From Heliocidaris tuberculata (lineage: Eukaryota > Echinodermata > Echinoidea > Camarodonta > Echinometridae), in NCBI GenBank assembly GCA_025618425.1, contig CM046848.1, positions 28,823,092-28,887,091 on the forward strand: a stretch of 64,000 bases of DNA. Reading direction: 5' to 3'. The position numbers and the translations under genes are program-made. Numbering within the stretch: position 1 is the first letter of the stretch; each line of letters opens with the position of its first letter. Positions 12,399 through 22,040 of this stretch are shown piece after piece. The notes beneath the pieces were generated by a model. That model saw only the letters and a list, made by a program, of their open reading frames with translations, was not told the origin of the DNA and did not search any database.

Positions 12399-14696
12399 CT
12401 ATGTTTGTTCTTCATCCGGCGAAGGCGTTGACTTTTGTCTACCAAACATATCGAGTCGACGATGTCTGAACGCTAAATGTCTCTTGAGTTCCGACGTACG
12501 AGGGAACCCTTTGCCACAGATGTCGCAGCGGCATGGATAGGCTCCTGTATGCCTTAGTTCATGGTCACGTAGTTGTCTCTGTCTGAAGAACCCCATACCG
12601 CAGATACGGCATACGAAGGGACACACTGCAGCATGGGTTAAGCGATGCTCCTTCATATGAAATCCGTACTTGTAGGTTTTTCCACAGACATCGCAAGCGA
12701 ATCGTTTTCGACGAAATCCTTGATCCCTTCCATCGGCCACCTCCTGGTCTTCCATCTGCTTGCACTCGTTCCCTGGAGTGCCGGGATGGCTACTTGGGTA
12801 GTGCAATTGCATATCATTTGAGTCCTCCGACAATGCCAGGCTAGAGTTCCTGACAGAATTTCCAGTGCTCAGATCTAGTATTTCTTGATTTGGTTCTTTC
12901 TTCACTACGAACTCGGTTGCATTAGCCGCATTATCCGCATTAGCCGCATTGGCGTAATGTTCGGGTTGGACGCAGTCTCTCCGAATGGTTTGGGTCTGTT
13001 CTACTCGATGGCTCCTTACAGTGAGATTGCCTGGAATGTGATATGTATTAACATGGTTCTGCAACAGTTTTCCTCTAGGGAACTGTTTCCCGCATTCTTG
13101 ACACGTGTAAATCTCTTTTCCAACGAACGTGACGTCCTCCGACTTGGACCTCATCCGCTGCACTGGTAACTCAACATCTTCGGTGAAAGTTGGAGGTGCC
13201 GAGTTGGTCTTCATACCAAGATGTGACTCCTTTATGTGTTGCTGGAGAAATTCGGCTCTGTCAAAACTCTCCTCACAATCCATACATCGATACAAATGAT
13301 CAGATGAATTTCTGACTACGATAACATCTTCAACTGGGTTGCCCGCATTTTGTCCAGTGTTGCACGCCATGGTGTTCTTCGGAAGAGCAGTAGTGTCCTT
13401 TGAGAGGGCTGTGGTGTCCAGCGACGCCGCAATCATAGTGCCACCATGAACACGCTCAATGTGGCTTTGCATAAAGCCAAATCTTGAGAATATTTTTCCG
13501 CAATCTGGACAGGGGAAACGGCGTTGCTGAACGACATTCTGCCGATCCTGGCTGTGACTCTTTAGTTGGCAAGCAGCCCCTGCAAAGAAGCCTAGATCAC
13601 CGTGCGTCTGCAAGTGATCATGGAGTGAAGTAGCATCATCAAATGATGACTTACACGAATTGCAGGCGAAAATCAAGTCGGGTAAGCTTGAATGAAACAT
13701 TTTCGCATGTGAAACCAAGTTATACAGATCATAAAACGTGCGTTCGCATATGCGACATAGGTATCGTTGTTGCGTGCTTCCAACAGGCGCTAATGTTTTG
13801 GGATCAAAGCCGGGACCATTTGAAATATTCGCCCTGACATTGTGTTCCAGGTGAGTCTGTGGTTGAGGAGGTTGTTGTAGTTGCGGTGGTTGTTGTGGTT
13901 GCGGCTGCCGTGGCGGTGGTGGTGGTGGTGGTGGAGGAGGAGCAAGGGGTGGATTCTCTAGCTGAGACGCATATGAAACGTCATCGGGTTGTTTACTGTG
14001 ATCTTCTGAGAATGCAGGAAGCCTAAAACATTCTCTGTCATCTGCTGACTTTGACTGCCGAGGAAATTCGTTCGCATGTGGCTCTTGTTCCATTCCATGC
14101 CGTAAGATTCGTTTGATATGTAACTGCTTCAGGTTTCGTAAAGCAGTATCGCTGTTATGGAGCTGAGACACGATGTGACTCTCCGTGGCTGTAGGTATGG
14201 ATGCAGCCGACTGAATCAAAGAGCTGGCTGGATATACATAGGGTCGCTGTCCGTTGGCACCTGGCCATCGCCTTTGGACCTCTGAGTGCATGGTTGCATC
14301 TAGTTTTGATGTGGATGCTGGAGAAGCCTGCTGGGTCCACAATCTCTCCCTGTATAGTCTCTTCCACTCCTCACTAGAATGGACATCTTGTTCAGAAATT
14401 TGATGATGCTGTTGCACCCTAATGATATCAGCCTCGTGTGGCTCAGCATGCTCTGGTATGTAGGGGACAGGTCCAGTGGGTTCGCATGCTACCTGGCAGG
14501 TAAAGTCATGGACATACTTCTTAGGTAATCCTGATTCACCTGACATTGGTAGGTCACCAGGGTCAGCCCGTACACCGTAGTTAACGTAGTCGTGCTTCAT
14601 CCCGTCAGTGACGTAGTACTTGCAATGTGGAGACTCCACTTCATCTTGAAGTCGAAGTAGCACTTCACACCCTGTCTGCACCGCAAGCTCATGTGC
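12399..14696 (-). CDS. C2H2 zinc-finger protein, last coding exon (eight fingers)
   Basis: A probable nuclear DNA-binding transcription factor; the targets are unknown. The open frame runs up to 14870, but the exon starts at 14696 after a good acceptor (TTTTGAACAG), because the residues upstream read as intron. Joined to 15084-15155 it yields 789 residues. Residues 25-56 (AHELAVQTGCEVLLRL onward) complete a MADS/SRF-like N-terminal segment. A poly-proline then Pro/Gln tract covers 277-306. Eight complete C2H2 fingers follow, at 338-359, 369-389, 420-441, 495-516, 556-577, 692-712, 720-740 and 748-769. The last three are clustered, and fingers 7 and 8 are joined by a TGAYP linker like the classic TGEKP. 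VKKEP (622-626) fits a SUMO site, and ILDLST (630-635) resembles the CtBP-binding PxDLS motif, which suggests a repressor. The stop is TAG at 12399-12401. I do not recognise a named orthologue. Confidence 0.9.
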   Translation of the reverse strand, partial: AHELAVQTGCEVLLRLQDEVESPHCKYYVTDGMKHDYVNYGVRADPGDLPMSGESGLPKKYVHDFTCQVACEPTGPVPYIPEHAEPHEADIIRVQQHHQISEQDVHSSEEWKRLYRERLWTQQASPASTSKLDATMHSEVQRRWPGANGQRPYVYPASSLIQSAASIPTATESHIVSQLHNSDTALRNLKQLHIKRILRHGMEQEPHANEFPRQSKSADDRECFRLPAFSEDHSKQPDDVSYASQLENPPLAPPPPPPPPPPRQPQPQQPPQLQQPPQPQTHLEHNVRANISNGPGFDPKTLAPVGSTQQRYLCRICERTFYDLYNLVSHAKMFHSSLPDLIFACNSCKSSFDDATSLHDHLQTHGDLGFFAGAACQLKSHSQDRQNVVQQRRFPCPDCGKIFSRFGFMQSHIERVHGGTMIAASLDTTALSKDTTALPKNTMACNTGQNAGNPVEDVIVVRNSSDHLYRCMDCEESFDRAEFLQQHIKESHLGMKTNSAPPTFTEDVELPVQRMRSKSEDVTFVGKEIYTCQECGKQFPRGKLLQNHVNTYHIPGNLTVRSHRVEQTQTIRRDCVQPEHYANAANADNAANATEFVVKKEPNQEILDLSTGNSVRNSSLALSEDSNDMQLHYPSSHPGTPGNECKQMEDQEVADGRDQGFRRKRFACDVCGKTYKYGFHMKEHRLTHAAVCPFVCRICGMGFFRQRQLRDHELRHTGAYPCRCDICGKGFPRTSELKRHLAFRHRRLDMFGRQKSTPSPDEEQT

Positions 14697-15083
14697 CTGT
14701 TCAAAAGGAACAAAAGAAACGGAAAGCATTATGAACCATTTATTTCGATGTTGATCTGAATGAAATGGGATTTTTCTTGGAGAGAAAACATGGAAAAGGT
14801 CAAAATATTTCTGAGAGACTGTGATACTTTGTGATGCAAACAGGTGAACAACGTTTTGCACATTTGTCAAAATTACTTAGCATACTTTACCAATCACCCC
14901 TAATAAATTGATTTTAAATCCACCACAAATACATCGTGTTTGTACCATTTGGTCCAATTTGAGTCATATATTCGTTTATAAAATAATGCAGATGTGCAGT
15001 TCAAACGAATATATTTTTTTTTTCAGTAAAGATAACCTTCTTTGATATTCATATTAAAAGCCACCTTCCTTCTATGGACCCAC
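14697..15083 (-). other. Intron of the zinc-finger gene
   Basis: A 387-base phase-0 intron. The donor is CAACAG|GTGGGT at 15084/15083 and the acceptor AACAG|GCACAT at 14697/14696, with a pyrimidine-rich run before the AG. Removing it joins MRFIDNRDLRQ... to AHELAVQTG... without a frame break and restores a continuous MADS-like alignment. That continuity is the main support for the intron. Confidence 0.85.
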
Positions 15084-15155
15084 CTGTTGCACCAGCTTTC
15101 TCTGCAGGTTCTCCTGGACCCACTGCCGTAGGTCTCTGTTGTCGATGAATCGCAT
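15084..15155 (-). CDS. First recognisable coding exon, MADS-like N-terminus
   Basis: Twenty-four codons from ATG (15155-15153) to the donor at 15084/15083. The peptide begins MRFIDNRDLRQWVQENLQRK. Together with the next exon it parallels the SRF-type MADS box: M-x-FIDN-x2-LR near the start, then A-x-EL, TG and VLL spacing. Several basic residues that MADS domains use for DNA contact are absent. The ATG is the first in frame after a TAA at 15182-15180, so it is the chosen start if the leader is untranslated. The true start could lie in an upstream exon if that TAA is an error or an allele. Confidence 0.75.
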
Positions 15156-15326
15156 TGTAGTGATGGAGATGTCTTCAGGTTAACTTTCTTCGTTGTTCCT
15201 CGCTTGCAAAACAGGAGGGAACAGATTCACAAGATCTTCCTCAAGAATGTCGCCGGACAGGAATGCTGGGTGGTCTGATAACTCTTTGCTCAGGCTATGC
15301 CTCCCAACAGCTATGGCATCAGGTAT
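15156..15326 (-). other. Leader part of the exon, open frame ending in TAA
   Basis: The exon seems to begin at 15326 after a strong acceptor (TTTCATTTCCCTTCCAG), with an alternative AG at about 15311. From there a 48-codon frame without stops reads as normal protein (for example HPAFLSGDILEEDLVNLF), then stops with TAA at 15182-15180. It is in the same frame as the downstream ATG, with PEDISITT between. It is either a 5' leader carrying a short upstream frame, or coding sequence interrupted by a nonsense change. Confidence 0.5.
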
Positions 15327-15974
15327 CTGGAAGGGAAATGAAAAGATTCATTTAATGCGTTGGTGTTGGAGACTGAAATTCATAGGATAAAGAAATGCTG
15401 CGTTTTCTTGACCCCATGTCGCTATACATGAAAATATACTTGAAAAGATATTTTCACATTTTAAACCAGTGAAATTGAAGTTAAATGTAAACGATTTGGT
15501 GCGTGTTTCTCTACAAACAATACATTTCTTTAGGCTGGGATTGGTCTGTTTGGTCCAGAATATTTGGTAATTTTGTATCCCATACGTTACCAATTACAGA
15601 ATTAAGAACGTGATTGATATTGATAGTATTTTCCCCACTCGATATCTTTTTCTGAATCAATCTGCAGTAGAGCTATCCTCTTCATACAATTTTCAGGTAC
15701 ACTTAAAACTTGAATGAAGTCGGTACGAGTGGGACAAAATACCTTGGACTTGCACTTGTTTCTAAAATTATTTTTTTAAAGTTTTGTTTTGTTCGCTTAA
15801 TTGATTCTAACAGGGATGGTCATCACAGTCTACAGCCCCATTATCAGTGTCTTCTATTTACATCATATCTTGCTGGATTAATTCAGCCATCCTAAAAATA
15901 TTGTGTGAACGTGGAGAAGAACAAGAAAAACCAGCTTACTATTACTTAAAAATTCTTTAGATGATTAACAACTA
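15327..15974. other. Probable intron sequence
   Basis: AT-rich, no exon-like block seen. If the exon at 17300-17375 belongs to the same gene, this is intronic. Confidence 0.45.
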
Positions 15975-16735
15975 CAGTGTGTCCCCAAAACAGTTAACAG
16001 TCGGAGAAAATTTCCCCAAATAAATATTTCAGAATATTTTCAGTAGATTTTAATTCTTTTAGATAGTGTTGGGTCTCTCCTCTGCAATAACACCAAAATA
16101 TCTCACAATATTTTACGTTTGAGTGAGCAAAAGCCACTTTTGTGAAATGGTGCAAAATCCATACTTGACAAATGTTTGTTTATGTTCTGGCTGGTATCAG
16201 TAAAGTTGAGAGTCATGAACAGGCTTAGAAATTGTATATTCTGATCATTAAAAGACAATTTATGAAAGAACTGACTTTGTTCACTGTATGTCCTGATATA
16301 TCCCATCAAAACTTTATGGTTGAATGATCAAGCCAGGTAAAATTAAAAGACTCACTAAACGTAACATTTTTAAACACTCACAAAAGTAGTTAATTGCTCA
16401 CTCAAGCATTATATGTTGATGGAATGTGTAAGGATGTACAGACATCAAAGCCTGTTAATTCATAAATTGTCTTTTATTGATCAGAATATGGAAATTTCTA
16501 AGCCTTTTCATGACTCTCAGCTTGGCTGATACCAGCCAGAGCCAGTATCAATTCTTGTCAAGACTGGATTTTGCACCCTTTCAAAAAATTGGCTTTTGCT
16601 CACTCAAGCTCAAAATATTGTGAGACATTTTGGTGCCATTTGATAGAAGAGACCCTAAGCTATCCACAGGTGTGAACATTTCCTAAAAATATTTTGAAAC
16701 ATTTATTTGGGGAGACTTTTCCCGAGAACAACAAC
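15975..16735. mobile_element. Foldback mariner-like element (copy A), right end lost
   Basis: The left end follows a TA and reads CAGTGTGTCCCCAAAACAGT, a mariner/Tc1-style terminus. The two halves are long inverted arms: TTGAGTGAGCAAAAGCCACT on the left and its near complement near 16600. The right arm fades out near 16735 without the expected terminus. No transposase frame. Same family as 22581, 24683 and 27930. Confidence 0.7.
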
Positions 16736-17117
16736 CAAAAGATTCTGGACAGGTGCCCAACCTTGTCACCACAGCACCAACTTTTAGGCAATAATGAGCA
16801 CTCAATGGCAAATGATGTTGGGAAACACCTTCAGGCCTATAGCTGGTAAAAGTTCATAAATTAAAATAAAAACTACTGTCGCCTTCAAATGTATTTAGAA
16901 AAGGCAAAAAACCTGGACGAAAATATTTTTTCAAAAAGTCATGACAGTCTTGACCAACAAAATTAACAAACAGAAAGAGAGAGAGAGAGAGATATTGAGG
17001 AAGAGAGAGAGAGAGAAAAATATTACACGAAGATGGTGTTTGTCTTAATGTGCATGGACGGTCTGAATTCAGAAAGCATTATTCGATTTAATGGTGCAAT
17101 AATATTATCGCGATCTT
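16736..17117. other. Spacer with GA microsatellite
   Basis: Anonymous sequence with interrupted (GA)n at about 16975-17015, probably intronic. Confidence 0.5.
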
Positions 17118-17290
17118 GATTGAAGCAATATACACGAAGAGTCTGCAATTTGCAAACTAGCATCTGGTTCAAAGTGTGGCTGTACCAGGCTGCACAAGGT
17201 TCCATGATATCATCTTGATCTCGTTCGACCTAACTAACACAAAAGAGTGTGATTTCACAAACTAGCATCCAGTCCAAAGTCTTGTTGTAT
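17118..17290 (-). pseudogene. Decayed copies of the 17300-17375 exon
   Basis: Read on minus, 17133-17220 keeps GATGATATCATGGAACCTT, CAGATGCTAGTTTGCAAATT and CAGACTC in the order of the intact exon, but has an indel that breaks the frame. A shorter copy at about 17236-17290 keeps GACTTTGGACTGGATGCTAG. Both lack clean splice sites. They look like tandem exon duplicates in decay. Confidence 0.5.
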
Positions 17291-17299
17291 CGTACTCAC

Positions 17300-17375
17300 G
17301 AGTCTGCATTTGCAAACTAGCATCGGGTTCAAAGTCTAGCCATACAGGATCGGGAAAAGGTTGCGTGACATCGTC
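17300..17375 (-). CDS. Candidate upstream coding exon
   Basis: A 76-base block on the minus strand bounded by TCTAACAG|GACGAT and GACTC|GTGAGT, the latter a near-perfect donor. One frame is open and protein-like (DDVTQPFPDPVWLDFEPDAS, then LQMQT), acidic and proline-rich. It lies 2 kb upstream of the leader exon in the same orientation. It ends in phase 1 and joins in frame to the leader exon only if the alternative acceptor near 15311 is used. It may be an upstream exon of the zinc-finger gene or part of a separate gene. Function unknown. Confidence 0.5.
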
Positions 17376-17919
17376 CTGTTAGACCCAGTGTAAACACATA
17401 GTTTTTATTCACAAACTCCAATCAGTAATATTAAATTTTTATTCTGTTTTCGCAGATTAGTATCCTGAAAAAACGATATTGTTGCGATACTGTTTGATTC
17501 AATATACACTAACAGCCTTCGGTTTTCAAACATACGACGTCTCTATATGCCTTTCCAAGATTATACCCTGGCTTTATAGTTCCGGCAACCATTAAGAGTG
17601 CACAGTGCATTTTAAAAGAACCTTTATTTCCTTTTCACACATTTACATCGCCATCCAAGAAAAGAGAAGAAGATCCCAGAAAGCCAGTGTTGTTGGGTAC
17701 GCCTAATAGACAACACATTACAATAAAATACCATAAGTAGTAGTACACCAAAAAAAAGCATTAAAAACAAACGAAAGGAAAGCAAAGTAAACAAAAATCT
17801 CCTTACGAGCATATGAAATAGATCGTGTGTTTATACAATTGAATCGTGGATTTAAGTCAATTTATAACTACAAAGCATTCGGATCTAATGACCTCATACG
17901 AACCCCAAACAATATATAC

Positions 17920-17921
<2 letters not shown>
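17376..17921. other. Probable intron with a further exon-like relic
   Basis: At about 17480-17545 the plus strand reads GATTCAATATACACTAACAG and then TTTTCAAACA, paralleling 17110-17165, so another decayed repeat of the exon unit is likely. Otherwise anonymous. Confidence 0.35.

Positions 17922-17959
<38 letters not shown>
17922..17959. repeat. (TA)n microsatellite
   Basis: Uninterrupted TA dinucleotides. Confidence 0.95.
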
Positions 17960-17963
<4 letters not shown>

Positions 17964-17969
17964 TGATTC

Positions 17970-18150
17970 TATTCAAAGCACGCAGATACGTAAGAGTAAG
18001 CTATAGAGGCATAAATCATATTAAGTACCCATTGTACACCTGGGACGAAAAAAGACAATTACTGGAGAGAGAAAGACCTTGTCTCGGGACATCAGCATCC
18101 ACCAGAGATTCGAACCATCAACTTTTTGATTGAAATTAAAGTGAATAAAG
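17970..18150 (-). mobile_element. SINE fragment with tRNA-type B box
   Basis: Minus strand: GGTTCGAATCTC (a good pol III B box, near 18107-18117), then ACAAGGTCTTTCTCTCTCC and CAGGTGTACAATGGGTAC. The order matches the SINE at 23935-24250 (B box, ACAAGGTATTTTATC, TCTCTCCAC, ATGGGTACC). The A-box side is not recognisable and the 3' end is lost. Confidence 0.55.
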
Positions 18151-18234
18151 TATACCACGGTACTCCAATCATCTGCTTCAGTTCAAAATAAGTTGCATTT
18201 TAATTATCACGGTCTCTTTTTTGCCATACGTACG

Positions 18235-18330
18235 CACAGAGTCTGAATTCGCAAACTATCTAAATGATAAAATACACTTATCTAGTTCAGTCTGTGACAC
18301 TGGAAAAGGTTGCACAATCCAGCAAGCTCC
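18235..18330 (-). pseudogene. Distant decayed copy of the 17300-17375 exon
   Basis: On the minus strand CAACCTTTTCC, CTAGATAAG, TAGTTTGCGAATTCAGACTC and GTGCGTACG follow the order of the intact exon and donor. In-frame stops and an AT-rich insertion break it. Confidence 0.4.
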
Positions 18331-18994
18331 ACGCACGTCCCTCATGCATGAGTAAAATTCTAGAGGCAGAGGGATGGAAGTTGCTAAAGGTGCAGGCCTC
18401 TATCTGATGTGTATGGGAAACGCGCTGATGATTGCATCTGTTTTGGCGAGCGATATTGTAGCCTTAATTTAATACAATTGTCTAGATTACAACTTGGCCC
18501 TATTTATCACTGAATTGCGATAAAAGATCATTTAATATCTACGTTATCTTTGGCTATTAATGATTTAATGGCACCGCGAGCTAGGTACCGTTTTCAAGCT
18601 ACCCTTCGTTTGCCGGGGTAAACATTGATGATTTAAAAATGTTATGTGTTATATGATTGTTAATTTTACAGTAAATACCCAGTGTGTGCGGAAAAATAAA
18701 TTGTATGTAATATAATACATTATTCTACGTTTAAAAATTACAAGATATAGATTTACAAGATATATATGTTGTATATATGCCTTACACCAAGATATAATTC
18801 ATAAACACAATATAAATTAACAAAATTACCCAAATTTAACGTGATTTCTTGCCTTATATTATTTTGATATGCATAAGATGAATAACAGTGTAGAATGTAA
18901 TTATGACAATATGACTTGGCACAATAAATATATCATATCCAGAAGGTACAACGAAATGTTATGGCATTTTATAAAAACACCATTAGATGTTTAA

Positions 18995-19002
<8 letters not shown>
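18331..19002. other. Gene-free stretch
   Basis: No supported gene. 18330-18450 is somewhat richer in CG than its surroundings, but no promoter motif could be assigned. Confidence 0.55.

Positions 19003-19040
<38 letters not shown>
19003..19040. repeat. (TA)n microsatellite
   Basis: Uninterrupted TA dinucleotides immediately left of a foldback element. Confidence 0.95.
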
Positions 19041-19041
<1 letters not shown>

Positions 19042-19045
<4 letters not shown>

Positions 19046-19237
19046 GAGAAATGAAAATGAGAGAATAAGGGTTGCGTAGCCTAAATCAAAGTTCTCAAAA
19101 GCTGTCCTCCCTTTTGAATTTTTTGCAAAGTGACCCGGGTTCGATTTCCTTTGCAAAAATTTCAAAAGGGAGGACAGCTCTGGGGAACTTTGATTTAAGC
19201 AACGCAACCATTATTCTCTCATTTTCATTTCTCACAA
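19042..19237. mobile_element. Foldback element with B-box-like tip
   Basis: Arms of about 88 bases are near-perfect inverted copies: TTGTGAGAAATGAAAATGAG at the left end and its complement at the right. The unpaired tip near 19131-19150 reads GACCCGGGTTCGATTTC, which contains GGTTCGATTTC, close to the tRNA/pol III B-box consensus. It sits between TA and CA/TA microsatellites. Non-coding. Confidence 0.8.
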
Positions 19238-19288
19238 TATTGTATAATTTCTATAAGACTTGCCAAAGCTGCTGTATATCTTATTTCC

Positions 19289-19290
<2 letters not shown>

Positions 19291-19376
<86 letters not shown>
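19291..19376. repeat. (CA)n(TA)n microsatellite
   Basis: CA run to about 19325, then TA run to 19376. It is followed by three copies of a TTGTGAGAA motif that echo the arm end of the neighbouring foldback. Confidence 0.95.
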
Positions 19377-19380
<4 letters not shown>

Positions 19381-19574
19381 GTGAGAATTTGTGAGAAATT
19401 GTGAGAAATAAAATGAGATGTATGTATGTATGTATATGCCATCTGTACTTCCAGAGTGCATAATGACAATACTCATGCACTTTATAATTTGTTTTGGGAA
19501 AGCAACTATTACAAATTATTTTTTCTTAGCTTTTCTTGAGAAAGAGGCATGATATAAATGCAGTTAAGGGGATC

Positions 19575-19920
19575 TACTTGGCGCTCACTCTAAGGTAGGA
19601 AAAAAAGTCAATCCTGTGCCGTGTGATCTACGTGCATCATGTGGCTTCATCTTTTTTTCACGTGGCTTGTACGTGGTCGTGCATAGCACTACCTGGCGCC
19701 TCGTGGTAGCTACCTATCATATCGCCGTATGTGTGGCCATGTTTTTCGAGGGTCTGAAACGGCGAGTACGTGGATTCCCCGTGGCTTCCCCGTGGCTCTC
19801 CAGCAGCGTGTTTGCGGCGCCGCAGTTTTATCTTGTATTTATATTGGCCCTACGTGGCTATTAAGGCTGGCTTTATGTGTACGTGTGACTGCGCCATATA
19901 ATGGTGCATTAAAGACGTCA
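19575..19920. other. GC-richer block with clustered CGTGG motifs
   Basis: Seven CGTGG-containing words (CACGTGGCT, TACGTGGTC, CTCGTGGTA, TACGTGGAT, two CCCGTGGCT, TACGTGGCT) lie in about 210 bases. The surrounding sequence is less AT-rich than its flanks. Short open frames exist but lack splice support or recognisable protein. It could be a degenerate tandem repeat or an E-box-type cluster. Confidence 0.45.
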
Positions 19921-21711
19921 AATTCTACCCCTCTACTCACCTCGAAGTAAATGATACACATGTTTCAATATTCTTGAAATGTAAATATAATACTTTGAAA
20001 ATATATGTCATTTATAATGCTGACTTGGCTTTCCTTTCGATACAGGTACAAAAATGTTAAAAGATATCTTTTACATTTATCCATATTCTTTATAATTCTT
20101 TAATATTATTACGAATTCAATCTCAGTTTCTATATTTTTCTTTGGATCTTGTCAGTTCTTAATTAAACAGGCCTCAAAAGTATCCTATGTTATGTGCTTG
20201 CATTTGAATAATTATGTCATTACACATTCACTAAACCTGCCACAATGTGCTAGGAAAACGTGTTGAAAAATGTATTGAAGATGTCCAAACTAAAAGATAT
20301 ATTTGTTAAAGAATTTTTACCGTTTTTTTCTTTCTTTTTTTTTTTTTTTTGCGTTTACAAGCTCAATGTGGAATAGAATTATCGTTTGTTTTTTTTGTAA
20401 CGGGAAAAAATATCACCAACTATAAAATTTGTTGGTCATCCTGCAATATATAAATCTTTTATACGATTTCTCATTCATACAATAATGTATATAAGCAGCA
20501 CAAGCAGTAAGAGTTTATAAAGCTAGAATCAATGCTTTCATTTTGTATATATGTCTTCGCTCAAAGATGTGACTCAATTTAGCTTGCCTGTGTTTCACGG
20601 GTATGCATCAACATTTCTTCTTTTTTTAATCATACACACAATTTCATGTTATAAAATAACAGTGGAATCAACAGTAAAGTATAATTTACACACATTAAAT
20701 TCATGTATAAAATAATATACAGTTATAGATAAATGTCATTACAACATCAAATAATGACGGTTGAAGTACAGTAATTTATAAAAAAAGACAATCGCAATAA
20801 ATAACACTAATCTCGAATGCATCAATATTTCAAGTTTAGGCGTTTATTGCTAAATAAATAAATATGTCTTCCTATGATTTAATGCTTCTTTATATTTCTT
20901 GATTTCTGCAGATATCATAATAATACCACTAGAATATAATTCAATGCATCATAGCGTTTTTCTCTCTCAGAAGTTCACTCGGGAACCTGTAAAAATATAT
21001 ACAATTAAGACGATCACGAGGTTTTAAGTTAATAAAGTATTATTTTTTTTATAGCTCTTGTTAAAAGCTTACATTTTATTTTACACCCAATGAAAGATTA
21101 ATATTTTCACGAAGTCTTCATCGGGTATTGTATTTTTAAAAATATTGGTAACTAATTCAGACGACAACGATAAATAAGGAATGATGATATAATGCTCTTA
21201 CATAATGTATATTAAGGGGGAAAATGAAATATTGAAAAAACAATAAATTTCCATTAGTTCAAGGGTGTCAACAAGTCATTTTTGGAATAGTTGTGGTAGC
21301 GATTGTGGGAAGGGTTTTTGATAAATTCTGGAAACAAAACAAGCAATAAGTGATATGATCAGATCATATTATTTCAGACTTTTCCCGACAAGGTTTGAAA
21401 ATTTTGAACAAGCAACAACAAAAAAAAAATAAATAAAAAAATAATGAATAAATAAAAACATAAAAAACATAAATGAAATACCCTGATTTCATTGTGGATA
21501 TTTAGTTGGGGGTTGTCATTCTTCCATCCCATATCAACTCTGCTCCTAAAGTTATGTCCCGTAAAGAACTATAAAACTATAATCAATTTCTCATTATGAT
21601 GGTGAACACTGACACGTCCGTTTCCACAACAGATATACTGATAAGAAACCAAGAACTAACACCCCTTTCATCTCGGACAAAATTTTCAAAGAGGAACTGG
21701 CAGCTAACTTC
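19921..21711. other. Gene-free AT-rich stretch
   Basis: No gene or clear repeat beyond short T and A runs (20334-20350, 21418-21470). Confidence 0.6.
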
Positions 21712-21972
21712 TTCAAGTTTCAAGTTTCAAGTTTATTTATTCATTTGTCTTTCTTCCAACGATAAGTAACATAACAATAACATTAACACTTTCTTTCAGC
21801 AATAGTATCAATAACAACTGTAACACTAAGCTTTACAAGTATAACAAATATATGAGTACATGCACATGTGAAATAATAAGAAAGGGTAACAGTATTTTGA
21901 GAAAGGCAAACGAGGAGACCTTAGTGAAGCATAGCTTGTAAGATAAGGTCCCTCGGGAATTAAAAGGATAAA

Positions 21973-22036
<64 letters not shown>

Positions 22037-22040
22037 TAAT
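21712..22040 (-). mobile_element. LINE 3' tail, minus orientation, with TA microsatellite
   Basis: Three copies of TTTCAAG lead into TTTATTTATTCATTTG, again a LINE tail made of a short repeated unit. The sequence to about 21950 is compatible with LINE 3' untranslated DNA. A TA microsatellite lies at 21978-22038. No reverse transcriptase segment is readable. Confidence 0.45.

Noticed and set aside
19225..19480. Several overlapping frames on the minus strand
   Set aside because: They translate a CA/TA microsatellite.
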